Assembly (NCBI RefSeq): GCF_001651865.1
Contig: NZ_LPUX01000061.1
Location: forward strand, 372,001 to 436,000
DNA from: Sinorhizobium glycinis
Lineage (GTDB): Bacteria; Pseudomonadota; Alphaproteobacteria; Rhizobiales; Rhizobiaceae
Reading direction: 5' to 3'
Length of the DNA stretch: 64,000 nucleotides
Shown here: in pieces, positions 1 to 8,276 of the stretch
How positions within the stretch are numbered: position 1 is the stretch's first letter
Layout: each line of letters starts with the position of its first letter
The notes under the pieces: generated by a model
Database searches by the model: none
Told to the model about the DNA's origin: nothing
The model's input: the letters and a program-made list of their open reading frames with translations, nothing else
Made by a program: the position numbers and the translations under genes

Positions 1-214
1 GCCTCGATTGATGCGCCTGTTGCTGTCTGAGGTCGGCGCGGAGGATAGAAAAAAGTAACCCTTTGCAAACCGTATTCATATATTAGTGTTCGCTAACGGA
101 ATAGTCCCTGACTGGTTGGCTCGATCAACCGTCTCCGAGCGACGTGTCTATGAAAACCAATTGTAAATAAATGAAACCTACTCCGGAAGCATCGCTCACC
201 GGAGGGTTCATACT
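1..214. other. Left edge, non-coding leader of recombinase operon
   Basis: No complete gene is visible here. A reading frame open from the window edge closes with TAA at 57-59 and could be the tail of an upstream gene, but 18 codons are too few to identify it. The remaining ~150 bases are A+T-rich and lead into the recombinase operon. GGAGGG at 201-206 sits 8 bases before a TTG codon at 215 and is the only good ribosome-binding site in the stretch. If the module is GInt-like, the island end and attachment site could lie here or just outside the window. Confidence 0.4.
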
Positions 215-3200
215 TTGTGTGAAGATACTGTGCACGACGAGGGGGCGTTGGAAGCCAGTCACCTCTCCTCGGTGGAAAGTTTTGATGAGGCGAAGGCTGT
301 ACTCGCGACTGTTAGAATAGAGGTCAAAAAAACGGGCCCAGCCGACGATGGCCATCGCGTTCTGTCTCCGATGTACATCGGTGCCGCTGACGATACTTTG
401 GACGCGCCTGTTGATAGAAGCGCCCCATTGAGTGACATCCAAGCGGAGGTAGTTTCCCGTTTCCCGTCGCTTGTCCGCCATCAATTCTACGCACCAGGCA
501 CCAGCAGTGCGAGAATCGTTTCCTTCCTCAACGAGAGCTTGTTGAAAGGATCGGTGCCCCGTAAGCCGAAGTCCCGCGCCAAGATAAGCCGATTGAGGGT
601 AGCTAGTTCGGTTGGACTTCACCGTGCGACAGTATCAAAGCGCTCTAGTAGCGGCATCTTCTCAGATTACGAAGCGGTTCTTGAACCGGTACATCCAGCA
701 AGTTCGGCTCAAACTACAGAAAACTACGAGACTATTGGTCCGATTGAAAGTTTGACCGGTGCGGCTCACTATGTTGCGGTGAATTTTCCGTCGCTGCTGA
801 AACATCAATTCTATGCAGTGGGCTCAAGCTACCGAGCTGTAGCTGATGTGCTGAACGAACAAATAGTGAGCGGAACAGTTGAGCGGGTACGTGGTGGGAA
901 AATAAGCCGGGCACGCGTTGCAGAGAAACTCGGTTTCACAAAAAGCGCAATGACGCACTATCTGGCAATGTTCCATGACTACGAGGACGCTCTCGGCGGC
1001 CGGGAGTCAGAGGTAGAGGGAAAAATCCCAGCATTTCGTGCTTGGCTTCGTGAAAAGCTGAATTGCGGGCAGCTGGAAGTGCGGGATGGCAGAATAAACC
1101 GGCAGGTGGTGGGGGACCAGTTCGGAATACCAAAGCTTTCTTCCGCCGCTGGGCGCTATCCACGCCTTGGTGAGCTTTTAGCCGAGTTAGACGAAGAGGT
1201 TACTGCCACCGGATATAAGGGGCGGGGTGTAGATTCTAAATTGTTGGAGCTGCGGACTCTGCTAGCGCAGCATCCTCCGCTTCTTAATGACAAGCTGACG
1301 ATCAATCGAAAAGCGCTCTCAGCCGCCACTGGTATAACGATCAGTGTACTACGCCGCCCTCCGTATTCGGAGGAAATCAAAGCGGCCGAAGCATTGATTA
1401 GGGAGAATTGTGAGCGAGACCCGCTCGTGATCTTGGTGGGCGGACGGGTCCTGGAGTTTCATGACCTTCTTAGGAAGGGGTGGCCCAGAGAATATGTTCT
1501 CCGACTCAAAATCCGGTTTCTTAAGATATTCGGGAAAGGACGCAAAGATAGGGCATCAGGGCACCTATCAGCGCTGATGGAACTACTCGATTACATTGCG
1601 AGCAATCAGTCTCCTGCTTGCCAAACGATTTTCAACGGCCTTTCAAGCGGAACATCGGTCAAGCTGATCGAACGTGATTTTGACCGCGCTGTTATAGAAT
1701 ACGCTAGTCACCTCTCGGAGAGATATTTGGACCCGGCCTATTGTAGGACGCGGGTATCGATGACGAACGTCGCGATCCGTCACATGAGCGCCGATGGATT
1801 GCTGCCAAACCTTTCACTTCGGCTTAAAACAGTAGGGAGGCGCGGGTCGTCCCATATTCCAACCATCGTAGAGGCGAAGGAGGGCACATCGCTTGAACCC
1901 AGAAAAGCCAGTGTCGACGACTATCTGATTTTCGCAACCTCAATGCTCAAGCAAGCTTCTGAGCTAAGGCAAATCGAGTTGGAGCGAGGTGAACAAAGCG
2001 CGTTCAACGAAATTCTGAGAAAGGAGTTGGAGAATGAGCCGTACACAGCGATTGATAACCCCGCGACTCTCATTCTGCGGATTCTTAACCGCCGTTTGGA
2101 CCTGATCAAACGCGCCGCCGTCAGTGTTGTGGACAATGCGATCCAGGTTTGGAAACGAGGTCAGCAGCTACTTGAGATTGGGGTTGATCCTGGCGACGTT
2201 TTCGACACACTGCTAGCAATCCCTCCAAGAGGACCAGGTTACGTCCAACTACTGAATGAAGCCTTCCCAGACGGCGACCGAACGGATCAGGGCCTCGCGA
2301 ACCTGCTAAAGATCGTCGCGACGCGCTACAATTACGTCTATCCTGCGGATAAAGTCGACTGGCGACCGACAACAAATTTCTTCAGGAGACGCGCATATCA
2401 ATACGGAGGTTCGCGAACGCTCCAATCGTATCTGACGCCATCTCAGGAGGCTGTCTCCGCCGTACTAACGCTGTATCTGCTGGAATCAGGCAGTAATGTT
2501 TCCGTCGGTCGAACTCTCTTTTTTGAGTGTATTGAGGTCACGGAGGAACCTCATCATAGCAAAGTCACGGGTTTCAAGGCTCGGGCTCGGGGCAAGCCCA
2601 TCTTCGCTGTAATGCAGGACCGATGTGACGCGCTTCGCGCGATGAGGTGGGTCCAGGAAGCGGTTAGCAAAATTCCGAACCTCGATCGCGAAACGAAGCG
2701 CTTTTTATTTATCGCCAAAAGTCACGGTGAAGCATTCAAGCTGATCGAGGACTTTAGCTTTCGTGCCAACTTTAAATCGCTCATCGCCTCGATACCAGAA
2801 CTAGCCAACCTTAATCTCTCTCCAAGGATGTTGCGGCCGTCGATCTTGTTGAAGGCAGCCTTGGAATCGGATCGACGTGTCGGTCTTTCGCAGGCCATCG
2901 GGCAGCACGGCAGAACGGTCCACGAAGGCTACATTTACAGATACCCGACACGCTTCTTGCGAGACGCTGAGGTCCGGCATTTTCAGCACTCACTAGAAAC
3001 GGTCGTTATCAGAAATATAGCAGAGGCTCACTCGTTCTTGGGCGTCGACCATGACAGCTTGGGCGAGCGGATTGAAGGCTTGATGAAAACTGGCCTGGGC
3101 ACGTTCTGCAAAGACCGAAATGGCAGGCCCGGGAACGAGGGGAGTACATGCAAGTCCTTGGACTGTTGGGACGATTGTCCCCAATTGATTGTCATCGCAG

Positions 3201-3436
3201 AAAAGAACGAAATCGCCATTCTCCAAATTTGGCAACACTCCCTTCGGATCGTTGAGGGGGACTGGGTGCGTGACCAGCCAGAACGTTGGGAAATGCTCTG
3301 GCTCCCATGGCTGTGCTTCCTCGATGCCGTTGAAGTGAAAATGCGTCAGTCCTTTGGACCGGTTTGGCGCGATGCCACAGCTATCTCGCAAGCGTTGATT
3401 AACTCCCCAAATTTCGAGCCAAGGAGACCACTCTAA
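215..3436 (+). CDS. Large tyrosine-recombinase-like protein (GInt-like GinA)
   Basis: This 1073-residue protein is the first of a four-gene recombination operon. The TTG start is chosen because GGAGGG lies just upstream. The N-terminal third contains repeated units of FPSL..HQFYA followed by a helix-turn-helix-like KISR.RVA..LG stretch. Two copies are clear (about residues 85-155 and 190-260) and one or two more are degenerate (about 270-390), suggesting a multi-part DNA-binding arm. The C-terminal part ends in a recombinase-like signature: R871-x-x-R874 in the box II position, then QHGRTVHEGY with H898 and candidate nucleophile Y906. The usual box II histidine is replaced by arginine. Cysteines follow near the C-terminus (CKSLDCWDDC). 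It overlaps the next gene by one base (TAATG), so translation is probably coupled. Assignment to the GInt family rests on gene number, order and size from memory and was not searched. Confidence 0.72.
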   Translation: MCEDTVHDEGALEASHLSSVESFDEAKAVLATVRIEVKKTGPADDGHRVLSPMYIGAADDTLDAPVDRSAPLSDIQAEVVSRFPSLVRHQFYAPGTSSARIVSFLNESLLKGSVPRKPKSRAKISRLRVASSVGLHRATVSKRSSSGIFSDYEAVLEPVHPASSAQTTENYETIGPIESLTGAAHYVAVNFPSLLKHQFYAVGSSYRAVADVLNEQIVSGTVERVRGGKISRARVAEKLGFTKSAMTHYLAMFHDYEDALGGRESEVEGKIPAFRAWLREKLNCGQLEVRDGRINRQVVGDQFGIPKLSSAAGRYPRLGELLAELDEEVTATGYKGRGVDSKLLELRTLLAQHPPLLNDKLTINRKALSAATGITISVLRRPPYSEEIKAAEALIRENCERDPLVILVGGRVLEFHDLLRKGWPREYVLRLKIRFLKIFGKGRKDRASGHLSALMELLDYIASNQSPACQTIFNGLSSGTSVKLIERDFDRAVIEYASHLSERYLDPAYCRTRVSMTNVAIRHMSADGLLPNLSLRLKTVGRRGSSHIPTIVEAKEGTSLEPRKASVDDYLIFATSMLKQASELRQIELERGEQSAFNEILRKELENEPYTAIDNPATLILRILNRRLDLIKRAAVSVVDNAIQVWKRGQQLLEIGVDPGDVFDTLLAIPPRGPGYVQLLNEAFPDGDRTDQGLANLLKIVATRYNYVYPADKVDWRPTTNFFRRRAYQYGGSRTLQSYLTPSQEAVSAVLTLYLLESGSNVSVGRTLFFECIEVTEEPHHSKVTGFKARARGKPIFAVMQDRCDALRAMRWVQEAVSKIPNLDRETKRFLFIAKSHGEAFKLIEDFSFRANFKSLIASIPELANLNLSPRMLRPSILLKAALESDRRVGLSQAIGQHGRTVHEGYIYRYPTRFLRDAEVRHFQHSLETVVIRNIAEAHSFLGVDHDSLGERIEGLMKTGLGTFCKDRNGRPGNEGSTCKSLDCWDDCPQLIVIAEKNEIAILQIWQHSLRIVEGDWVRDQPERWEMLWLPWLCFLDAVEVKMRQSFGPVWRDATAISQALINSPNFEPRRPL

Positions 3437-5418
3437 TGCCCGTCGCGTTGAGCGCGCGTCCGCTTAAAAGGGGCCAAGGCATCGATCCAACATCACGCAG
3501 GCGTGACTGGTTGGATGGCTACGAGTTCTCGAAGTGGACCATCATCGATACAATCGGATCAGGCAAAGCAGAAACTGTGGACTTTGATGTTCGCATGGCT
3601 GATGGACGTTCGCTGCTACAGCACGATGATCTCTATCGAACCGCGAAGGAGTTCAGTTTCTGGATACGCGCGAGCACGTATTCGGACATCAGGGATGCGA
3701 TCAATCACAAGTGGTATTGCGAGTACATGCTACGGCTGTGCTACGGACTGACCGCAAGAGGTTTCGCGTCATTCGCCTCTCTTCGCTCCGTCGACATAGA
3801 CTTGATCTGCGAGGAAGCGGCCTTTGGAATCGACGGCCTGACCTCGGCGTCAAGACGCATGAAAGCTATGCTCGCTGAATTCAAATCGTGGGAGGAGGTG
3901 CCGGAAAACCTGATGAAAGGAAAGGCGTTTGACGTCATGGCAGTGGGGAACGTTCTTTATCTGCCGTTGAATTGGAATGTGCGTGAACTCAGGTCTGAAG
4001 CGTACGCCGCAACGCAGAGACTGAACGGAAATCAGTATTCTTCAGTCGCTGACCTCAAAGAAGAGCCCGTTAACGCTAACCAGATTGCCAAAGTAACAAG
4101 GATATTCGATGCGCTCTTCGCGCTGCGTCACGTTATGGAATGTACGTGCATTTCGTTCCGGCCTTTCCCGGAAGGGCCATCGAAGCGTGCGACGGAACTG
4201 GGTAAAGCGGCCACTCGAACGCCAATTCCGCCGCCAGAACTTGCTCTCCGTCTAATGGAGAACTCCACGCGCTATCTCATCGAGCATAGCGATCATGTAA
4301 TCGCAAGCTATCACGACATACTAGCCCTAATTCGGTCAGGGGTTCACGCACGCAAACGAGCGGAAGCTGTGCGGCGGTATATAAACGCGATTAGCGTAGC
4401 TTGCTACATCTTAATTGCCACGTTCACCGCGAGGAGAACCGAAGAGATCAAGATGCTTGAGCGTGATTGCGTCGCCGGGAACGACAGCGATGGCTGGTGG
4501 ATGAAGGTCTACATTGAGAAGACCGAACGCGAACGTACTTGGATACCCGTACCTAATCTTGTTGCGAAAGCGGTGAAGATTCTCAGGCAGTTGTCGGGCA
4601 GCGGCGAGGGCAATCCAGCTGGGCTGTTGTTCGACTATGTCGATCCCGTTCTCAAGCGCAATGTCACTCTGGCACCTGAAGAACATCTGAACGCTTTCGC
4701 AGATTCGGTAGGTGCTGTGGAGTATGTTCATCACGACACGGGGGAAACTCGAAGCTGGAGCTGGCTTACCCGTCAGTTCCGCCGGTTCTTTGCAGTCCTT
4801 TTCCACTATCGGTACAAAGGAAAGCTTTCCACGCTTGCCCATCAGTTGCGGCATTTCGATTCACAGATGACCAACGACTACGTCACCCTTGATCCCGATA
4901 ATTCGAAAATTTGGCTCCAGGAAGTCAGCAATTTCCAAGTTGATATTGCCCGCGATATCGTAACTGGCCGTACTACCTACACCGGCCCTATGGGCAAGCG
5001 ATTGAACAATCTGGTCAAGCGACTCCGATCGTTGAAAGTCGATGTTGTTTCTGAGGTTGCAGGAAGAGCGTTAGTCCGCCAGTTGCGAAAAGGTCAGCAC
5101 ATTCTGTCGCCCAAGAGCTGGGTCACCTGTACCTGCCCAAACAACAAACAAGGCTGCATCAAAGCTGCATGCCGAAAGGTTGCCGGTTACGACGAGAACG
5201 ATATCGGTCCGGACTTTTCAACCGCCGGTCCGTCCGTATGTCCTGAGTGTCCATTTGCGATGATCGGCCCAGAGAACCTTGCGTACATCGATGAGCAAAT
5301 CACGCTCGCGTCCGCTCAGGTGGACGCAGCAGGCGGTGAGGCCACCATATTTGGAGAGCTTCAGGCTGCCAACCTTATCACGATCACAGGTTTTCGAGAG
5401 AAAGCCACCGCCGCGTGA
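3436..5418 (+). CDS. Tyrosine-recombinase-like protein (GInt-like GinB)
   Basis: A 660-residue integrase-like protein, second in the recombination operon. The catalytic domain is visible from about residue 310. FTARRTEEI (R333/R334) matches the box I arginine, and AHQLRH (H469, R472) is a clear box II H-x-x-R. The tyrosine is less certain; Y482 and Y515 are the nearest candidates. The C-terminal 100 residues contain a cysteine-rich segment (CTCPNNKQGC, then CPECPF), probably a zinc ribbon, as in TnpB-type recombinases of Tn554-like elements. The start overlaps the stop of the first gene. Such recombinases normally act together in trios for integration and excision of large islands. Confidence 0.78.
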   Translation: MPVALSARPLKRGQGIDPTSRRRDWLDGYEFSKWTIIDTIGSGKAETVDFDVRMADGRSLLQHDDLYRTAKEFSFWIRASTYSDIRDAINHKWYCEYMLRLCYGLTARGFASFASLRSVDIDLICEEAAFGIDGLTSASRRMKAMLAEFKSWEEVPENLMKGKAFDVMAVGNVLYLPLNWNVRELRSEAYAATQRLNGNQYSSVADLKEEPVNANQIAKVTRIFDALFALRHVMECTCISFRPFPEGPSKRATELGKAATRTPIPPPELALRLMENSTRYLIEHSDHVIASYHDILALIRSGVHARKRAEAVRRYINAISVACYILIATFTARRTEEIKMLERDCVAGNDSDGWWMKVYIEKTERERTWIPVPNLVAKAVKILRQLSGSGEGNPAGLLFDYVDPVLKRNVTLAPEEHLNAFADSVGAVEYVHHDTGETRSWSWLTRQFRRFFAVLFHYRYKGKLSTLAHQLRHFDSQMTNDYVTLDPDNSKIWLQEVSNFQVDIARDIVTGRTTYTGPMGKRLNNLVKRLRSLKVDVVSEVAGRALVRQLRKGQHILSPKSWVTCTCPNNKQGCIKAACRKVAGYDENDIGPDFSTAGPSVCPECPFAMIGPENLAYIDEQITLASAQVDAAGGEATIFGELQAANLITITGFREKATAA

Positions 5419-5449
5419 AATCTTTCCGCGAAGCTGATTGGGGACTGTT

Positions 5450-5998
5450 ATGTCGAAAATGCCGGAATTCGAGGCGATGAAAGCGCTTTTTGCCCGGTGG
5501 AACGAGACCGGTGTGCCTAAGGGGATCACATACCCCAAGTCTCAGAGCGATGCCGTAGGGTGGTCCTGTAAAGAGTTTGGTATCAAGGGGATCGGCTCCC
5601 GTCGGGAATTCAGAACAACCCACGAGACTTATGGACCAATCGTCAAGGAGATTAAGGAGCTGATAGCTGGGCTGAAGCCCGAAACCGCAGTGTATAAGCC
5701 GAACCCGAAGGTTGAGGCAGCGACCAACCCCGCTCGGAAAAAACGCACATACAAGACGCAAAAAGCACGACGGCGCGCCGCCGAGGTTAAGCAAGCCGAA
5801 TACCAGGTGATTCTAGAAAGCGAACTAAAGAAGCACCAGGAGGATAGGGAGGAATTGTCTGCTGCCCGGCGGGACTTGATTGTTGAACAGCAGCTCTCGG
5901 AAAGGCTGCGGGGTGAAGTGGCGAAGCTTGAGGCTGAGGTCGCCCGATTGAAGCAGATGCTTGTGGGAAGAGGCAGTGTGCTTCAACTGGTGGATTGA
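5450..5998 (+). CDS. Small coiled-coil DNA-binding-like protein (GInt-like GinD)
   Basis: A 182-residue basic protein between the second and third recombinase genes. The start is the ATG at 5450, preceded by GGGGA. Residues 1-75 are a compact domain with a helix-turn-helix-like pattern (FGIKGIGSRREF). Residues 75-105 are Lys/Arg-rich, and the remainder is a heptad-rich helix, probably a coiled coil for dimerisation. GInt-type islands carry a small HTH protein beside their three recombinases, and this gene fits that role as an accessory or directionality protein. Here it precedes the third recombinase rather than following it. It ends 4 bases before the next start, so it is clearly in the same operon. 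Function is inferred from position, not from a recognised domain. Confidence 0.6.
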   Translation: MSKMPEFEAMKALFARWNETGVPKGITYPKSQSDAVGWSCKEFGIKGIGSRREFRTTHETYGPIVKEIKELIAGLKPETAVYKPNPKVEAATNPARKKRTYKTQKARRRAAEVKQAEYQVILESELKKHQEDREELSAARRDLIVEQQLSERLRGEVAKLEAEVARLKQMLVGRGSVLQLVD

Positions 5999-6002
5999 CG
6001 AT

Positions 6003-7715
6003 ATGGACACCGAATGGAGTCCGTTTGACATCGCGGTCGCAAAAGGGCCATCGACGTCAAACCAGTCGAAGAGTGATCTATTCTATGCTGCGCTGACCGC
6101 GATCCTGGAGGTCTGTGATCCGGCCGAGGTACCAGCATACAATGGGCGGTTCTCTCGCGAATGGTTTTCGGATCAGATTGGCTGCTCGACGTCTACACTC
6201 ACGACCAGTACTCGGCTGAGGAAAGCGCTGTCGCTTTGGGAGGCAAAACATCGCTTAAAGATGGTCAGCACAACGCCCAGACTGGAGGATGACGACACGA
6301 ACGTCGCTGACCTATCCACACATCGTTCAGCTGGCATTATTCTCAAAATACCGGTCACCATTGCTCGCGCGAAACGGCCGCAAACCAAAGACGTCCCGAC
6401 ACTTGTCTGGCTGGACGGAATGGACGATTGGGTCGCCGATTATGCTCGGTACCTTGTGTTCAAAGGCAGGAAGGCGGTTTCGAGCGTCGAGGAGACCGTG
6501 AAAAAGCTACGGCCATTCCGTCGCTTTCAGCGGAAATTCAAGGTTCCGTACGATCAGGTGAATGATGACTTCCTTGTTGCTTGGCAAGCAGAGATGGCCT
6601 CACACGCGAGGTCAACAGTCAAACGTCAGAACGAGTGCCTATCGGCCGTGCACGATTTTTTGAAGTGGGCACAGTCCGTGGGTTTCCTCAAGAACCACGT
6701 CCAAGTTGCCGCAAAGCAGGACTATCCGGGCCTAAGTCAGGACTACGTGTTTCCCATATCGAGCGAGGAGGTTCTGGTCGCTGGCAAGTATGGCAAGACA
6801 TACTCAAAATGGGTGTCCACGCTGACGGGTGGGGGTCAGGAAAGCACATATGGCAGGCGCAACACGCCCACCTCGGAGCAAGTGCTGCGACTAGGGGAGG
6901 TTGTGGAAGCCCATAAACGCAACAGCGTTCGTAACAAGCTAATGATGGACTGGGCACTTTTCACGGGAGCGCGAGTTAGCGAGTTGCTTCAGATTAAGGA
7001 GTCCCATCTTCCGCCATTCCATGACATTCAGTCTTTTTTTGATGATACGGGACAACTAAAGGTCTTCGAAATATGGGTCGAGCGAAAGAATCGCGGCATG
7101 GCACGCCTGCGTGTACCTGGCGATCTCGCGCTTCGAACGGCGGAGTACATAGCCGAGGACTCTGAGCGGCTCCAGATTATCGCCAATGAACTCTCCGGAG
7201 AAAGGCGTAACGATCGTTTCGTATTCTTATCTGAGCGCGGCGACGTACTCCATCCGGACAGCGTCACACGTATTTTCGGAAAGTTTTTCCGGCTTGCAGG
7301 AATCAAAAAGGGAAACATTCATCGCCTTCGGGCTAAGTACATCACTGAGGTAATCGAGTTTCAGCTCGACCGCCTAGCCGAACGTGGAATCGAATGTGAT
7401 CCTACATCTAGTTGGGCGAATACGGTCCTAATTACTGCCGCGCAATTGATGGGGCATTCCCACCCCATTTCGCTAATGCCGTACCTAAACGAGATTCTTC
7501 AGAAACGCATGACGACAGATGGCAAAATCGAACCTCGTTCGGTCGAAGTCCGTGAGCGATCGCTCAATAATCTAATTCAACAATTGGACAGGAGATTGAC
7601 GCATCATAGGGGCCTCGCCGAGGCAGCAAGGCTGATGCAGGAGAAGCGCTATGTAGAAGCCAGAGAAATCGTCGGGGATATCTTCGACCAGCTGAGCGAC
7701 CTTGCGAACGTATAG
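6003..7715 (+). CDS. Tyrosine recombinase/phage integrase family (GInt-like GinC)
   Basis: A 570-residue protein and the most canonical recombinase of the trio. The ATG at 6003 lies 4 bases past the preceding stop, and the in-frame upstream extension overlaps that gene and lacks a ribosome site. A core-binding SAM-like domain spans about residues 130-220 (KKLRPFRRFQRKF). All catalytic elements can be read: R324 in FTGARVSEL, H440 and R443 in HRLR, H485 in MGHSHP, and nucleophile Y494 in MPYL. It should carry out DNA strand cleavage and rejoining at the island attachment site together with its two partners. Cargo begins immediately downstream, so the four genes lie at one end of the element. 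Confidence 0.88.
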   Translation: MDTEWSPFDIAVAKGPSTSNQSKSDLFYAALTAILEVCDPAEVPAYNGRFSREWFSDQIGCSTSTLTTSTRLRKALSLWEAKHRLKMVSTTPRLEDDDTNVADLSTHRSAGIILKIPVTIARAKRPQTKDVPTLVWLDGMDDWVADYARYLVFKGRKAVSSVEETVKKLRPFRRFQRKFKVPYDQVNDDFLVAWQAEMASHARSTVKRQNECLSAVHDFLKWAQSVGFLKNHVQVAAKQDYPGLSQDYVFPISSEEVLVAGKYGKTYSKWVSTLTGGGQESTYGRRNTPTSEQVLRLGEVVEAHKRNSVRNKLMMDWALFTGARVSELLQIKESHLPPFHDIQSFFDDTGQLKVFEIWVERKNRGMARLRVPGDLALRTAEYIAEDSERLQIIANELSGERRNDRFVFLSERGDVLHPDSVTRIFGKFFRLAGIKKGNIHRLRAKYITEVIEFQLDRLAERGIECDPTSSWANTVLITAAQLMGHSHPISLMPYLNEILQKRMTTDGKIEPRSVEVRERSLNNLIQQLDRRLTHHRGLAEAARLMQEKRYVEAREIVGDIFDQLSDLANV

Positions 7716-7767
7716 CCCCACCAACATGGTGTCCGCGCTCGGAGCCGGATGCGTTTTCCGAGAGGGC

Positions 7768-8211
7768 GGTGCGGCGCTTTGTGGCAGCTCAACGCCTTCC
7801 GATGGGTCCATCACTCCTCTAATAAAGCCCTCGATGAAATGTGAGGCGAGGGAATATGAGAAAATTGGTCGCCGGCAAGCTGCACGGAATCTACGTAACC
7901 GAAGCCAACCTCAACTATCATGGCTCGATCACACTGGATCCTGACCATTGTGAGGAAGCTGGCATACTGCCGATGGAGTTCGTCGAGATCTGGAACAAGA
8001 ACTCCCGGTGCCAGAATTTCGACCTACGTCATCCTTGGTGAGCGTGGTTCGAGGTGCTGCATTCTCAATGGCGCTGCGGCGCGTACCTGCCAGCCAGGTG
8101 ACCAGGTCATCATCTGCAACTCGGTCTATCTGGATGAGAATCGGATTACGTCGCTGAAGCCAAAGATTCTGACGTTCGATGAGAACAATCACATTCGGGA
8201 TCGCATGAGCT
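7768..8211. repeat. Direct repeat copy 1 (panD region)
   Basis: About 440 bases that match 26582-27022 in the same orientation with scattered substitutions. The match starts at a shared GGTGCGGCGCTTTGTGGCA stretch about 90 bases before the panD start. It runs through most of panD and stops abruptly after TGAGCT, 23 bases before the end of the convergent ATPase gene. The two copies bracket the ~18.4 kb defence-like cargo. Confidence 0.85.
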
Positions 8212-8276
8212 TCCCAAAGAACGGGGGGCCAATTTATGGCTTCGATTTCTGCGATCGGCTGAGCCCCGCCGCATGA
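7856..8276 (+). pseudogene. panD: panD, aspartate 1-decarboxylase, frameshifted and 3'-truncated
   Basis: PanD makes beta-alanine for pantothenate from aspartate through a self-generated pyruvoyl group. The start [17 protein letters not shown] and the self-cleavage site YHGS (Gly-Ser) are intact. Around base 8005 one extra base relative to the copy at 26.7 kb shifts the frame, and the original frame stops at 8041. The rest of the family sequence ([18 protein letters not shown], then NSVYLDEN) continues in the next frame. Homology ends at 8211 and the final 20 codons are unrelated. GAGGCGAGGG precedes the ATG. The gene is therefore broken twice and should be inactive. The same gene recurs at 26.7 kb with a different lesion. 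Confidence 0.88.
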
